Shown: positions 1 through 9,596, numbered from the stretch's first letter. The stretch: DNA of 64,000 nt from Chloroflexota bacterium (GCA_012270555.1 JAAXIC010000009.1:17415-81414); one strand, 5' to 3'. The notes: a model not told the origin generated them from the letters alone. Numbers and translations: made by a program.

Positions 1-268
1 GGCCGTCAATCCCCTCCGCGTTCCACGCGGCAATCGCATTATTGGCCTCGGTGGGTATGCCCCCCAAGCGCGCCATGAAGGCAAAGGTGAGTGTGGCCGG
101 CTCGGCCGCTTGGCTGCCGCTTGCAGAGCGCGGGGCCTCACGGAAGGGAGCATTACCTTCCAGTTCGGGCCTGGAGGGTGCGCGGCCCGGACCCCCGCCG
201 CAGGCGGCGAGCACTGCTGCCCCACCGCTCAAGACAGCCAGCGTAGCAATGCACTCTCGTCTCGTCAT
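1..268 (-). CDS. Extracellular solute-binding lipoprotein, N-terminal part (runs off the window)
   Basis: Only the first 89 codons lie in the window, read on the minus strand from ATG at 268. The protein begins MTRRECIATL, has a hydrophobic stretch and a lipobox LAAC with the lipid-modified Cys at residue 23, followed by a Gly/Pro/Ser-rich linker. After the linker comes TLTFAFMARLGG, which resembles the first strand of sugar-type (family 1) ABC substrate-binding proteins. An AAAGG ribosome-binding site lies just upstream. It follows another binding lipoprotein by 47 bp on the same strand, so the two are probably co-transcribed paralogues. Substrate unknown; no permease is visible here, but one may lie beyond the left edge. 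Confidence 0.7.
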   Translation of the reverse strand, partial: MTRRECIATLAVLSGGAAVLAACGGGPGRAPSRPELEGNAPFREAPRSASGSQAAEPATLTFAFMARLGGIPTEANNAIAAWNAEGIDG

Positions 269-315
269 CAAGCCTTTACCGGTCTTCTCTCTGACTTCGT
301 CCGAACTCTCCGGCG

Positions 316-1635
316 CTAGCCAGGCGGTGAACCCAGCCATTCACGCACGACCGCCGCGCCTCTCTCCAAAGCGGCGGCTGCAGTGAGATTGCCCCTGAGC
401 GCAGGCAGGGCCATGTGCTCGGTCAGGGTCTTCCCTAGTCCACTATACAACGAGAGCGTGGTACCGATACTGTATGAGAGGCTGCGCAAGACCACGTCCG
501 CGCGATCCAGCCCCAAGGCGAGATCAGCGTGCATGCGATTGGGACGCCGGATGAACTCGATGGCGTTGTTGCGCGGCGGCACGAGCAACTGTGAGCCGAG
601 TTGCGCGGCCAGTGGCTTGGCAACCGCGTAAGCCGCGTCCAGATCCCCACTCTGCGCGGAAACGCCGACCATGTCGGTAACCACCATTGGCACGGACTGC
701 GCCGGCCCATTCGGCGCGCCAACAAAACCATATGTCGGCGTGTACGGTTCCACCGTATGCCAGTTGATGAGATCGAGGCGCAGCGGCGCGCTGGACGTCC
801 CCTGGCGGCGGCGCATGATAGCGTCCAAGGTTACGCGCGGGCCGCCCTCGAGCGCGCCATGCCGGTGGGCAAGATCCAACCAAAACTGCAGCCCGCGCCG
901 GGCTTCAGACTCAGCGAGCGTCGTCTTACCGGTACCGAGGTCGGCCACGCGCCCGCCGGCGCCGACAATGAAGAGCAGCCACGCCGGAACTGACGTGGTG
1001 CCGAATCCCCACATAGTATTGCCGTTGGCGGTATGAGTCAGCGTCGCAGCCATGGCGGCAAATTCATCCCATGACCAACTCGACAGCGGCGGCGGCACCT
1101 CACGTGCAGCCAGAACCTCAGCATCGTAACGCACCGCGAGAACGCCGAGCGCCGCCGGGAGCGCCATCTGCTGCCCCCAATACTGCAGGGCGTGTAAGGA
1201 CTCGGGGTGGTACCCCTTCAGCGTGTTGTCGGAATCGTTGTCGAGAAAGGGATTCAGGGGACGCAGCAAGTCGCTGCGCAGGATTTCGGGCAAGTCATCG
1301 TGCAGACTAAACCAGACAACATCAGGAGCTTCACCGGCCGCAATGCGCTGGCGCACGCCAGTTACAAAAGAGCGTCCGGGCGTGGAGACAATCTTCTGAA
1401 TCTCCCGGATATTGGGCATGCCGCTGCGCGCGCCGGGCGCCAAACCGTAGCGAACGATTGGCAGCGCTTTTTCGAGGACAGCGTCCGTCCTATCGCCGGC
1501 TCGCACCGCAATCGTGACGGTAACGTCCTCAGGCACCGGCGTCGGCACATCGGGAGCGCCGCGCTTTCCGCAAGCAACCAGCAGGGCACTGCCCATGCCT
1601 ACAGCCCCAGACCGCATTAGTTGCCGTCGTGTCAT
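316..1635 (-). CDS. Extracellular solute-binding lipoprotein (sugar ABC transporter type)
   Basis: A 439-residue protein with a lipoprotein signal: MTRRQLMRSG, hydrophobic core and lipobox LVAC with Cys22. The twin-arginine start could indicate Tat export, which is inference. The body has the length and periodicity of family 1 (MalE/UgpB-like) solute-binding proteins, including the segment APDVVWFSLHDDLPE typical of their first lobe. An in-frame GTG at 1647 would add four residues; ATG at 1635 is preferred because the neighbouring lipoprotein also starts MTRR. Ligand unknown. No permease genes adjoin it; a MalK-type ATPase at 10.7 kb could in principle energise such a transporter. Confidence 0.8.
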   Translation of the reverse strand: MTRRQLMRSGAVGMGSALLVACGKRGAPDVPTPVPEDVTVTIAVRAGDRTDAVLEKALPIVRYGLAPGARSGMPNIREIQKIVSTPGRSFVTGVRQRIAAGEAPDVVWFSLHDDLPEILRSDLLRPLNPFLDNDSDNTLKGYHPESLHALQYWGQQMALPAALGVLAVRYDAEVLAAREVPPPLSSWSWDEFAAMAATLTHTANGNTMWGFGTTSVPAWLLFIVGAGGRVADLGTGKTTLAESEARRGLQFWLDLAHRHGALEGGPRVTLDAIMRRRQGTSSAPLRLDLINWHTVEPYTPTYGFVGAPNGPAQSVPMVVTDMVGVSAQSGDLDAAYAVAKPLAAQLGSQLLVPPRNNAIEFIRRPNRMHADLALGLDRADVVLRSLSYSIGTTLSLYSGLGKTLTEHMALPALRGNLTAAAALERGAAVVREWLGSPPG

Positions 1636-1727
1636 GCTCGTACCCACCGCAAAGAGCTGCTATGACGCCATTATACTACACCCCGCACGCGCAAAAGATG
1701 TCAATCGTCCGAAAAATCAGATCCCGT

Positions 1728-2390
1728 CTACTTGCGCAGCGCGTACTTCACGAGTGTCCAGAGCGCGTGTGGGCCATCAGTCCACGGATTGAGCTTGCGC
1801 TCTCTGCGCGGCGTGTAGGCAATCGGCACTTCGACGATGCGATACCCTAGCTTCAGAATTTTCGCCGTAATCTCAGGCTCGATCTCAAATCCCGATGCCT
1901 CGATCGTGAACTGATCGACAACCTCTTTGGCCATCATTTTGTAGCAGGTCTCCATGTCGTGCAACGAGACACGAAACAGAATCCGAGTCACCAGGGTAAG
2001 AAACACATTACCGAGACGCCGGATCAACTCTTGGTGGTGCAAGGAGCGCACGCCGTAGACGACTTTGCTCTCGCCACGTTCGATAGGTTCCAGCAGCGCC
2101 ACGAAGTCCGCCGGATCATATTCCAAATCAGCGTCCTGGATGACGACCACGTCACCCGTCGCCGCTGCCAACGCCGTGCGGATTGCCGCGCCCTTTCCTT
2201 GATTCTCCGGGTGAAAGATTGTGCGGTATTGCTCTCCCTCCAAGGACTGCAGCACCGCGGTCGTGCCGTCCGAGGAACCGTCGTCGACGACGATTATCTC
2301 TTTCTCCAAGGGGACTGACGCGACGCGCTCCAGCACGGCACGTACTGTCTCGCGCTCATTGTAGACGGGAATCAAAACGGAGAGCTTCAT
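1728..2390 (-). CDS. Glycosyltransferase family 2 (dolichyl/polyprenyl-phosphate mannose synthase-like)
   Basis: A 220-residue GT-A glycosyltransferase without membrane segments. It opens with MKLSVLIPVYNERETV, has the nucleotide-binding VVDDGSSDGT near residue 35 and the metal-binding DAD inside VVIQDADLEYDP. The late segment GFEIEPEITAKILKLGYRI followed by VPIAYTPRR is typical of DPM1-like enzymes, which transfer a sugar from a nucleotide donor to polyprenyl phosphate on the cytoplasmic face. It would fit the membrane glycosyltransferase at 46.2 kb, which belongs to a fold using lipid-linked sugars, although the two are 44 kb apart. Donor sugar not deducible. Confidence 0.85.
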   Translation of the reverse strand: MKLSVLIPVYNERETVRAVLERVASVPLEKEIIVVDDGSSDGTTAVLQSLEGEQYRTIFHPENQGKGAAIRTALAAATGDVVVIQDADLEYDPADFVALLEPIERGESKVVYGVRSLHHQELIRRLGNVFLTLVTRILFRVSLHDMETCYKMMAKEVVDQFTIEASGFEIEPEITAKILKLGYRIVEVPIAYTPRRERKLNPWTDGPHALWTLVKYALRK

Positions 2391-2678
2391 AGGGGCCGCA
2401 ATGCTAGTCGAACGGTGAGAAGAACGCTACTGCTAAGCGTGTCGTCGTATCCACGAGGCGCGATGCGGGGCACTTGCAAGCAGTGAGAACGCTGTTCCGG
2501 CCGGTGTTGAAATGGTTGGTTTAGGGGCGCACCTACTATATCATTGGGTCTGTGACTTAGTAAATGCCTTCGTTAGTGCTGCCTGACAAACGTCAAGCCG
2601 CTCGGAGCGAGATTCAGAAGCAAACCACGTTTATGCGATACCGCAATCCCTACCAGAGACCACGCCAAGGAGCATATC

Positions 2679-4391
2679 ATGACCACCTCGCCGTACGCCG
2701 TCACAATGGAACGCAATGTCGCCGCGCCCATGCGCGACGGCGTCATCCTCCGTGCGGATATCTACCGTCCCCAGGCAGAGGGACCGTTTCCGGTCATACT
2801 TACACGCACGCCGTACAACAAGAGTTCGCTGGACGGCAGCCCGTCACCTACCTACGAGACGTTGGCCGCGGCGGGCTATCTCGTTGTGGCGCAAGACGTG
2901 CGGGGCCGCTATGCGTCGGAAGGCGAGTTCACACCGCTCTTCGCCTTTGGCTACCCGGACATCGAGGATGGCTACGATTCGGTAGAATGGTGCGCGCAAC
3001 TGGCGGATTCCACAGGCGACGTGGGTATATTCGGCAATTCTTACGGCGGCTTTACGTCCTATTGCGCCGCCTTCAGCGCGGCCCCCAGTCTCCGCTGCGT
3101 TTTTGCGGAAGGCATGACTCAACGCCTAACGGACTTCGAACCGCACTTTCGCCCCGGCCGGCGTTTCGCCTGGTCGATGTGCACCATTGCGCCAGACATT
3201 CGTCTCAAGCAGGGTCTTGGCGAACCGCACACCAAAGAATTAGCCGATCAGCTCTGGGAACGGGAGCGGCACAAGTGGCTGTGGTACCTTCCCCGCAAAG
3301 ATATACCTGACGAGCTGTTTGGTGGCCCCGTGCAGGCCGAGTATTATCGCGTGCTCATGACCGAAGCCGGTGTCGACACATTTCAATGGCAAGACCGTTA
3401 CCCAGACGTCCGTGTACCAGTGATGCACCGCGCCGGCTGGTACGATCGCTTTGTGCGCGCCATCGATGGTTACACCCTGATGGCGCAGCAGGCCGCCACC
3501 CCGGCAGCGCGCGCCGGCCAACGCGTCATGATCGGTCCGTGGGGACACACGAGCGCGCTGAACGTCTACGAAGGCGAACTGGACTTTGGCGCAGCCGGTC
3601 TCGTGGAGCAGACCGATCTTCTGCTCCGCTGGTTCGATTACTGGCTCAAGGGCCGCGCTACCGGCATCATGAATGAAGGGCCGATCAGGCTCTACATCCT
3701 TGGCGCCAACGTCTGGCGTAATGAGAACGAATGGCCGTTGGCGCGCACCCAATACACCGACTACCATTTCCACAGCGACGGCAATGCGCAGACGCCCCGC
3801 GGCGACGGTTTTCTTTGTACGGACCTCCCTGGTGAGGAAACTCCCGATCAGTTTGTATACGATCCCCGGGATCCGGTGCCTTCCGTCCACTTGATGCACG
3901 ACCAGGACGGCGTCTTCGATCAAAGCGTGCTGGACTCGCGCAAAGACGTATTGGTCTATCGGGCCGAGCCCTTGACAGAACCGCTGGAGGTGACGGGCGA
4001 ACCGATCGTGCACCTCTACGCAGCCTCCAGCGCCGTCGATACTGACTTTACGGCCAAGCTGGTAGACGTGCATCCCAACGGCTTCGCGCAAAACCTCAGT
4101 TACGGTGTCGTCCGCGCCCGCTACCGCAATGGCTACGAATCACCGCAACTGCTTACGCCAGGACACGTGTACGAGTTCACGATCGCCCTGAACCCAATCG
4201 CCAATGTCTTTCAGCCCGGGCACCGCCTGCGCCTCGACATTTCCAGCAGCGACTTTCCCAATTGGGACCGCAATCTCAACACCGGCAGCGATGGCTACTC
4301 TGATGCGACGATGGTCAGCGCTCGCCAGACTGTGCTCCACGATGCCGCTCACGCCTCGCGTATTACTCTGCCGGTGATACCTAGAGATTGA
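2679..4391 (+). CDS. CocE/NonD family hydrolase (X-Pro dipeptidyl-peptidase S15-like)
   Basis: A 570-residue serine hydrolase preceded by AAGGAG eight bases before ATG. The N-terminal alpha/beta-hydrolase domain has Tyr in RTPYNKSS (residues 43-50, oxyanion-hole position in CocE), nucleophile Ser121 in GIFGNSYGGF, the acid in HRAGWYDRF and the base His in IGPWGHTS. From about residue 360 the sequence matches the PepX_C jelly-roll domain, ending in SSSDFPNWDRNLNTG. Known members cleave acyl or ester bonds (cocaine esterase, glutaryl acylases, peptidases). No signal peptide, so probably cytoplasmic. Substrate unknown; it stands alone with its own upstream region. Confidence 0.88.
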   Translation: MTTSPYAVTMERNVAAPMRDGVILRADIYRPQAEGPFPVILTRTPYNKSSLDGSPSPTYETLAAAGYLVVAQDVRGRYASEGEFTPLFAFGYPDIEDGYDSVEWCAQLADSTGDVGIFGNSYGGFTSYCAAFSAAPSLRCVFAEGMTQRLTDFEPHFRPGRRFAWSMCTIAPDIRLKQGLGEPHTKELADQLWERERHKWLWYLPRKDIPDELFGGPVQAEYYRVLMTEAGVDTFQWQDRYPDVRVPVMHRAGWYDRFVRAIDGYTLMAQQAATPAARAGQRVMIGPWGHTSALNVYEGELDFGAAGLVEQTDLLLRWFDYWLKGRATGIMNEGPIRLYILGANVWRNENEWPLARTQYTDYHFHSDGNAQTPRGDGFLCTDLPGEETPDQFVYDPRDPVPSVHLMHDQDGVFDQSVLDSRKDVLVYRAEPLTEPLEVTGEPIVHLYAASSAVDTDFTAKLVDVHPNGFAQNLSYGVVRARYRNGYESPQLLTPGHVYEFTIALNPIANVFQPGHRLRLDISSSDFPNWDRNLNTGSDGYSDATMVSARQTVLHDAAHASRITLPVIPRD

Positions 4392-4527
4392 GAGATGAGA
4401 GTTTGTCTCATTGGGCGCGGGACTGAGACCTGCACTACCCAATGGCTTGGGCATTCGCGCCAAGGCCATAGGGCGTGCATACAACTAAGACAAGTCGTAA
4501 GCCGACGCCATTCTGACTCCCAGCAAC

Positions 4528-4932
4528 TCACTTCGGCGCGATTCTGATTACGCCCTCTACTTTGTCAAAGTCAGAATCCCAACTATTAATCTCTGTAATC
4601 CCACGGACTTTCATGTGTACAACTGTGTAGGCGTCGGCAAAAGAGATGCCGTGCTGTACAAAGACATTAAGCGCTTCCAGGCATTGTCGCTTCTCTGCAA
4701 ACCGGATTCCAGGCAGGGAGACAATGGCACCAACCATCGACCCTATCCTCTCTCTGGATACCCCATAGGTGCGTTGGAGAATAAACACGGTTTCGAATAC
4801 AACCAACGGCGAGGTGACAACCTTTTCCTCTCCCCGCTCGACTTTCGCCAGCAGGCGCCGCGCGGCCTCTGCCATCTCCAAGTCATCACCCGTGAAGTAG
4901 CGCAGAAGGATATTGGTGTCAAGAAAGCGCAT
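4528..4932 (-). CDS. vapC: VapC-like PIN-domain toxin
   Basis: A 134-residue PIN-domain protein. The acidic cluster expected for the magnesium-dependent RNase site is present: Asp5 in FLDTN, Glu47 in VFETVF, Asp100 in SFADAYT and Asp119/Asp121 in SWDSDFDK. ATG at 4932 is chosen because it matches family N-termini and has an AAGGTG ribosome-binding site; a longer frame to 5001 overlaps the antitoxin more and adds a non-conserved tail. The gene overlaps the last 14 bases of the upstream antitoxin gene, typical of coupled type II toxin-antitoxin pairs. Expected role: RNA cleavage when freed from VapB. Confidence 0.85.
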   Translation of the reverse strand: MRFLDTNILLRYFTGDDLEMAEAARRLLAKVERGEEKVVTSPLVVFETVFILQRTYGVSRERIGSMVGAIVSLPGIRFAEKRQCLEALNVFVQHGISFADAYTVVHMKVRGITEINSWDSDFDKVEGVIRIAPK

Positions 4933-5200
4933 CGTCTTCACCTTGCCGGTCAGACTCTGCTTCTTTCGCCACTCCCTCTTCGAATGCAGCACGTTCTTCA
5001 CGCCAAGTTAGAGCCTTTCGCGAACTTGCTACGGCGCCAAAGTAGCGATCCACCCGTGATGCGACCGGCAACAAGCGAACCCCGTCCGGTGTAAATTCAA
5101 ACCGCACGAGGTCTCGTGGCTTGATGCCAAGCTCCTTTCGTATCTCAGCCGGCACGGTTACTTGGCCTTTCTGCGTTACGCGCGTTTCGTATACTCGCAT
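4919..5200 (-). CDS. vapB: VapB-like AbrB/SpoVT-fold antitoxin
   Basis: A 93-residue protein. The first 50 residues form a swapped-hairpin AbrB domain (TRVTQKGQVTVPAEIRKELG, then DLVRFEF), which binds operator DNA as a dimer. The charged C-terminal tail (REERAAFEEGVAKEAE) is where such antitoxins occupy the toxin's active site. A GGAG ribosome-binding site lies in GGAGTATTACC before ATG at 5200. It is transcribed first, ahead of the overlapping PIN toxin. The upstream DNA carries a perfect inverted repeat likely bound by this protein or by the VapBC complex. Confidence 0.85.
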   Translation of the reverse strand: MRVYETRVTQKGQVTVPAEIRKELGIKPRDLVRFEFTPDGVRLLPVASRVDRYFGAVASSRKALTWREERAAFEEGVAKEAESDRQGEDDALS

Positions 5201-5201
5201 G

Positions 5202-5263
5202 GTAATACTCCAACACTTATTACTGCGCTTTCCTTAAGTAATACTATATTAAGTGTATTACTT
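5202..5263. promoter_or_regulatory. Candidate VapBC operator: repeated GTAATACT boxes
   Basis: Upstream of vapB, AAGTAATAC at 5236-5244 and GTATTACTT at 5255-5263 form a perfect 9-bp inverted repeat with a 10-base AT-rich centre. A further GTAATACT box at 5202-5209 overlaps the ribosome-binding region. Spacing of half-sites about two helical turns apart is common for AbrB-type antitoxin operators. The region is strikingly AT-rich compared with its surroundings. Function is inferred from position and symmetry. Confidence 0.6.
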
Positions 5264-5390
5264 CTGCAATAGTAAGGCACTCGAGTTGCCTCTGCCGAAT
5301 CCCGCCGCATTCGCTACAATAGACGTTACTAGCTATACTTCGCGCTGTTGAAAGACACAACCCAAACCGATCGCGAGGCATTGATACACC

Positions 5391-8048
5391 GTGCGCACTG
5401 ACGAAATCCGCCAACGCTTCCTCGACTATTTCGCCGAAAAGAACCATCTTGTCATGCCGGGCTCCTCCCTCATTCCCCAGGGCGATCCCAGCGTCCTGCT
5501 CACCAGCGCCGGCATGCAGCAGTTCAAGGACTATTACCTCGGCCTCGCCGACCCACCGCGGCCGCGCATTGCCACCGTGCAGAAGTGCCTGCGCACCGAC
5601 GACATCGACGAAGTAGGCGACCAGTCACACCTCACCTTCTTTGAGATGCTGGGGAACTTTGCCTTTGGCGACTACTTCAAGGAAGACGCCATCGCCTTCG
5701 CGTGGGAACTCGTGACCGAGCGCTTTCCCTTCGCCAAGGAGCAAGTGTGGGCAACCGTATTCGGTGGCCAGGACGACCTCGCCCCCGATGAAGATGCCGA
5801 GCGAGCCTGGCTGGCCGTCGGTGTGCCGCCGGAACGGATCGTGCGTTACCCTGGCTGGATAGAGAACTGGTGGGGCCCCACCGGTGATTCCGGTCCCTGC
5901 GGGCCGTGCTCGGAGATACACCTCGAGCTGGCTCCGAATACCGACGGGCATGACTGTCTCGGCCCGGCTTGCCCCTGCGGCCGCTTTCTCGAAATCTGGA
6001 ATCTCGTCTTCAATCAGTACTACTCGTCCGTCAGCCTCAGCCGGATTGATGCCGACGCGCTGACACCCCTGGACCGCGCGGGAGTGGACACCGGGGCCGG
6101 ACTGGAGCGCTGGGCGGTCGCGCTGCAGGGCGTAGCCACGATCTTTGAGACCGACCTCTTTCAGCCTGTCGTGCAACAGGCGGCGGAATTGCTCGGCTGC
6201 ACCTACGGCGAAAGCAACGAGCAAGACATCGGCATTCGCATCATCTGCGAGCATACCCGGTCAGCGGTCTTTCTTATTGGCGACGGCGTCTTGCCGGGTA
6301 ACGCGGAGCGCAGCTACGTCGTGCGGCGTCTGATCCGCCGCGCTATGCGCCACGCCTATCTGCTTGGCCGTCGCGAACCGCTGCTGGCCGGTCTTGGCGA
6401 GACCGTCATAGCGTGCATGGGCGCCGCCTATCCGGACTTGCGCTCCCGAGAAGACTTCATTCTCCGCACCATTACCCAAGAAGAAGAGGGCTTCTTGCGC
6501 AACATCAGCCAAGGTCTGCCCATTCTCAACACCATGCTGGAAAACGTAGCCCATACCGGCAGTGCGGCCCTTGCCGGGGCGGACGCCTTTCTGCTCCACG
6601 ATTCGTACGGCTTCCCCATCGAGCTCACACGAGAAGTTGCCGGCAACCGCGGCATTACCGTGGACGAGGAGGAGTATCAAGCGGCCCTCCGGGAGCAGCA
6701 GGAGCGCAGCCGGCAAAGCGCGCAGTTCGAGATCGTGCAGAACCTGCCGGTCGACTTTGCCGGCGTGGCGTTCACTGGATACGAATCAACCAGCGATTTC
6801 GGCACGGTTGTCGGCATTCAGCAGGGAGATGAGCGCACTGGTAGGCTGGAAGCCGGTGAAGAGGGGCTGGTCGTGCTCGACCGCACGCCATTCTATGCGG
6901 AAGGCGGCGGCCAGGTAGGTGATACCGGGCGCATTGAGAGCGCGGACGGTGTCTTTCAGGTGGAGAACACCTATTCGCCGCAGCCCGGCCTTGTCATTCA
7001 TCAGGGGAAGGTCGTGACAGGCGCGCTTGTAACCGACACCTCCGTGACGGCTACCGTAGACGCCGAACGCAGGGCGAATACGGCGCGCAACCACACGGCG
7101 ACCCACCTCTTGCACGCGGCCCTGCGCGGCCTGCTCGGCGAGCATGTGCAGCAGTCCGGTTCTTTGGTGGCCCCCGATCACTTGCGTTTCGACTTTGCTC
7201 ACCCTGAGGCACTCACGCGCGCGGAAGTCGACAAGGTTGAGCAGAGCGTGAACGCGCACATTCAAGCCAACGTGCCGACAGAAGTGGACCATCTCGAAAC
7301 CTCGGAGGCAGTAGCCGCCGGCGCATTAGCCCTCTTTGGTGAAAAGTACGGCGAGACGGTACGCGTCCTCAGTATTGGTGATGTAAGCAAAGAACTCTGC
7401 GGTGGCACGCACGTCTCCGCTACCGGTACCATTGGGCTTTTCGTCATTCGGAGTGAGTCGAGTATTGGGGCAGGATTACGCCGCATCGAGGCGCTCACCG
7501 GCCCCACCGCGATTCGCCACATGCAGCAGCAGAACGCGCTGTTACTCGATCTCTCCAACGCGCTGGAAACGCCGCCCCAGGAGCTTGTGCACCGCACCGC
7601 CGCTCTGCGCGAGGAGATTGCTCAACAGCGGCGGCAGATTACGCGTTTGGAGCGCGGACAGGCGGGGCAACAGGTGGAGAAACTCATCGGCACTGCCGAG
7701 GAAGTCAACGACGTGAGACTCGTGGTTGGCAGTGTAGACGTTCCCAACGTGGAGACCTTCCGCGAGTTGGGCGACAGAATCAAAGACCGGCTCGGTGACT
7801 CCGGCGCATTGTTGCTCGGCACCATCCTCAACGACCGTCCCCAGTTCCTCATCATGACAACCAAGGGCTTGTCAAAACAAGGCGTCCATGCCGGCAACCT
7901 CGTGCGCGAGGTCGGCAAAGTGGCTGGTGGTGGCGGCGGCGGCAGTCCGGAAACCGCCCAAGCCGGCGGCCGGGACGCCGCCAAACTTCAGGAAGCCTTG
8001 GACAGCGGCGCAGAGCTTTTGAAGAGCACCCTGGCAAGCGCAGACTAG
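5391..8048 (+). CDS. alaS: Alanyl-tRNA synthetase
   Basis: An 885-residue class II synthetase of normal length, charging tRNA-Ala in the cytoplasm. Order: catalytic domain from RTDEIRQRFLDYFAEKNH (motif 1 region SSLIPQGDPSVLLTSAGM, then TFFEMLGNFAFGDYFK), editing domain with the zinc site HTATH and CGGTH, and a DHHA1-type C-terminal domain with a glycine run (GGGGGGSPETAQAGG). Translation begins at GTG 5391, which places the conserved family N-terminus exactly at the start; no strong ribosome-binding site is seen. It stands alone between the vapBC operon and a DegT gene. No T-box or other leader element was recognised upstream. Confidence 0.97.
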   Translation: MRTDEIRQRFLDYFAEKNHLVMPGSSLIPQGDPSVLLTSAGMQQFKDYYLGLADPPRPRIATVQKCLRTDDIDEVGDQSHLTFFEMLGNFAFGDYFKEDAIAFAWELVTERFPFAKEQVWATVFGGQDDLAPDEDAERAWLAVGVPPERIVRYPGWIENWWGPTGDSGPCGPCSEIHLELAPNTDGHDCLGPACPCGRFLEIWNLVFNQYYSSVSLSRIDADALTPLDRAGVDTGAGLERWAVALQGVATIFETDLFQPVVQQAAELLGCTYGESNEQDIGIRIICEHTRSAVFLIGDGVLPGNAERSYVVRRLIRRAMRHAYLLGRREPLLAGLGETVIACMGAAYPDLRSREDFILRTITQEEEGFLRNISQGLPILNTMLENVAHTGSAALAGADAFLLHDSYGFPIELTREVAGNRGITVDEEEYQAALREQQERSRQSAQFEIVQNLPVDFAGVAFTGYESTSDFGTVVGIQQGDERTGRLEAGEEGLVVLDRTPFYAEGGGQVGDTGRIESADGVFQVENTYSPQPGLVIHQGKVVTGALVTDTSVTATVDAERRANTARNHTATHLLHAALRGLLGEHVQQSGSLVAPDHLRFDFAHPEALTRAEVDKVEQSVNAHIQANVPTEVDHLETSEAVAAGALALFGEKYGETVRVLSIGDVSKELCGGTHVSATGTIGLFVIRSESSIGAGLRRIEALTGPTAIRHMQQQNALLLDLSNALETPPQELVHRTAALREEIAQQRRQITRLERGQAGQQVEKLIGTAEEVNDVRLVVGSVDVPNVETFRELGDRIKDRLGDSGALLLGTILNDRPQFLIMTTKGLSKQGVHAGNLVREVGKVAGGGGGGSPETAQAGGRDAAKLQEALDSGAELLKSTLASAD

Positions 8049-8375
8049 GAGGCTTCAGGTTAATCGTCGACACATTGTCCTGCGCACAAAGCGGCGTTCA
8101 CATCTAGAGTGATTTTGAACGAAGCGTCGAACTATGTTCGCGGAATCTAAGGTCCCTAATCTACGCGTTCTCACGGTCTCAGCATTCTAAGAATTCCCAC
8201 TCCGAGAGACACTGCGCTGCGCTGCAATCCAAAAGACATTCAGCGCAGTTCCGAAGCGCTGTGGAGTTTAGAACCACTAGACCCGCTAATGACTTTCCTT
8301 GTCAAATCCTGTCAGTTTCAGGCATCGTATAGAGTGAGTTGAACGAAGAGCATTCCATATTCAAGGAGTAACGGC
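8049..8375. other. Intergenic gap of 327 bp, no gene seen
   Basis: Between alaS and the DegT aminotransferase gene no open frame with coding character is seen on either strand. Immediately before the next gene an AAGGAG ribosome-binding site lies at about 8363-8368. A TTGTCA at 8299 and a TATAGA at 8328 are too far apart (23 bases) to make a convincing promoter. Confidence 0.5.
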
Positions 8376-9596
8376 ATGGCACTGTCTGCAGAAGAGCAAG
8401 CGTTGTTGAACGGCGAAAAGCGCAACCTGCCCTTTCTACCTGCCCTCGGCGGCTGGTACAACGAGGAAGAGGTGGAGGCGTTGACGAATGCGCTCCGCGA
8501 GAGCATGGACTGGAAGGCCGGCTTCACCGGCAACGACATCTCCGAATTCGAGCGAGAGTTCGCAGAATACTGCGATGTGAAGCATGCCTTTGCCGTGAAT
8601 TCCTGCGGCACCGGTCTCGACGGCGCGATGCAGGCGCTGAATCTCGGCCCGGAAGACGAAGTGATCGTGCCCGCTATCACGTATATCGCTACCGCGCAGG
8701 CCGTGGTCGGCGTGGGTGCAAAAGTGGTTCTCGCCGAGTGCCATGCCGACACATTCAACATCGACCCGAATGACGTGGAACGCCGCATGACGGCAAACAC
8801 CCGCGCCATCTTGCCCGTGCACAACAACGGCCTCTCCGCCGATATGGACGCCTTGGCCGACATCGCCGAACGGCATCCCCACGCTACCCACGGGCCGCCG
8901 CCCGTCATTGCCGACGCCGCCCGCGCCGCCGGCGGCGGCTACAAGGGCACGAAGGTTGGCAAGAGAGGCGCCATGACGGTCTTCAGCTTCCAGACCACCA
9001 AGAACATGACGACGCTCGGCGAAGGCGGCATGGTGACGACCGACGATGACGACTATGCGGCCTACATCAACAGCAGCCGTTCGTTCGGTTGGGGTCTGCA
9101 AGGCTGGGGCACCAACTACCGCCTGACCAAGCTGCAGGCCGTCGCTGGCAGAATCCAGCTTGCGCGACTGGACGAAATGAACGACCTGCGCCGCGACCGC
9201 GCGCTGCTGCTCTCTGAGTGCTTGGCCGATGCGCCCGGCGTTATCGTTCCCCAGACTCCCGCGGGCTACGACCACGTGTGGTACGGCTATACGGTGCTGC
9301 TGGCGCCCGAATGGGCAGGTGAGCCGCGCGATAAGGTCAACGAGCACATGAAGTCGGAGTACGGCGTTGGCAGCGGGGTCATGAATGCCGCCCTTCCCGA
9401 CTACGACTCAATCCTGAATAAGCTCGGTCACACGCCGGAAGACGTGCCGGTCTCCACCGATCTGGGTCGCCGCCTCTTCTGTCCCTCGCTCCATCCGTTG
9501 ATGAGTGACGACGACGTAGCGTACGTCGCGGCCTCCATCAAGGCGAGCATGGCAACGGTCGCGGGAACAGTCGGCGCCGCCGCAGTTGCGCGGTGA
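8376..9596 (+). CDS. DegT/DnrJ/EryC1/StrS family PLP-dependent aminotransferase
   Basis: A 406-residue fold-type I aminotransferase. The Schiff-base Lys is Lys209 in FSFQTTKNMTTLGEGG, and Asp180 (VIADAARA) should contact the PLP ring nitrogen; EVIVPAITYIATAQAV is the conserved segment at about residues 95-110. The family usually aminates keto-sugars bound to nucleotides for surface glycan or natural-product synthesis, and some members act on free cyclitols. ATG 8376 follows AAGGAG. It is isolated, with no nucleotide-sugar dehydratase next to it, so the substrate cannot be named. A second DegT protein lies at 52.9 kb. Confidence 0.88.
   Translation: MALSAEEQALLNGEKRNLPFLPALGGWYNEEEVEALTNALRESMDWKAGFTGNDISEFEREFAEYCDVKHAFAVNSCGTGLDGAMQALNLGPEDEVIVPAITYIATAQAVVGVGAKVVLAECHADTFNIDPNDVERRMTANTRAILPVHNNGLSADMDALADIAERHPHATHGPPPVIADAARAAGGGYKGTKVGKRGAMTVFSFQTTKNMTTLGEGGMVTTDDDDYAAYINSSRSFGWGLQGWGTNYRLTKLQAVAGRIQLARLDEMNDLRRDRALLLSECLADAPGVIVPQTPAGYDHVWYGYTVLLAPEWAGEPRDKVNEHMKSEYGVGSGVMNAALPDYDSILNKLGHTPEDVPVSTDLGRRLFCPSLHPLMSDDDVAYVAASIKASMATVAGTVGAAAVAR

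Noticed and set aside
5264..5390. T-box or other riboswitch before alaS
   Set aside because: No specifier stem, antiterminator sequence or terminator hairpin could be recognised.
8299..8333. Promoter TTGTCA/TATAGA before the first DegT gene
   Set aside because: The spacer is 23 bases, too long for a standard promoter.
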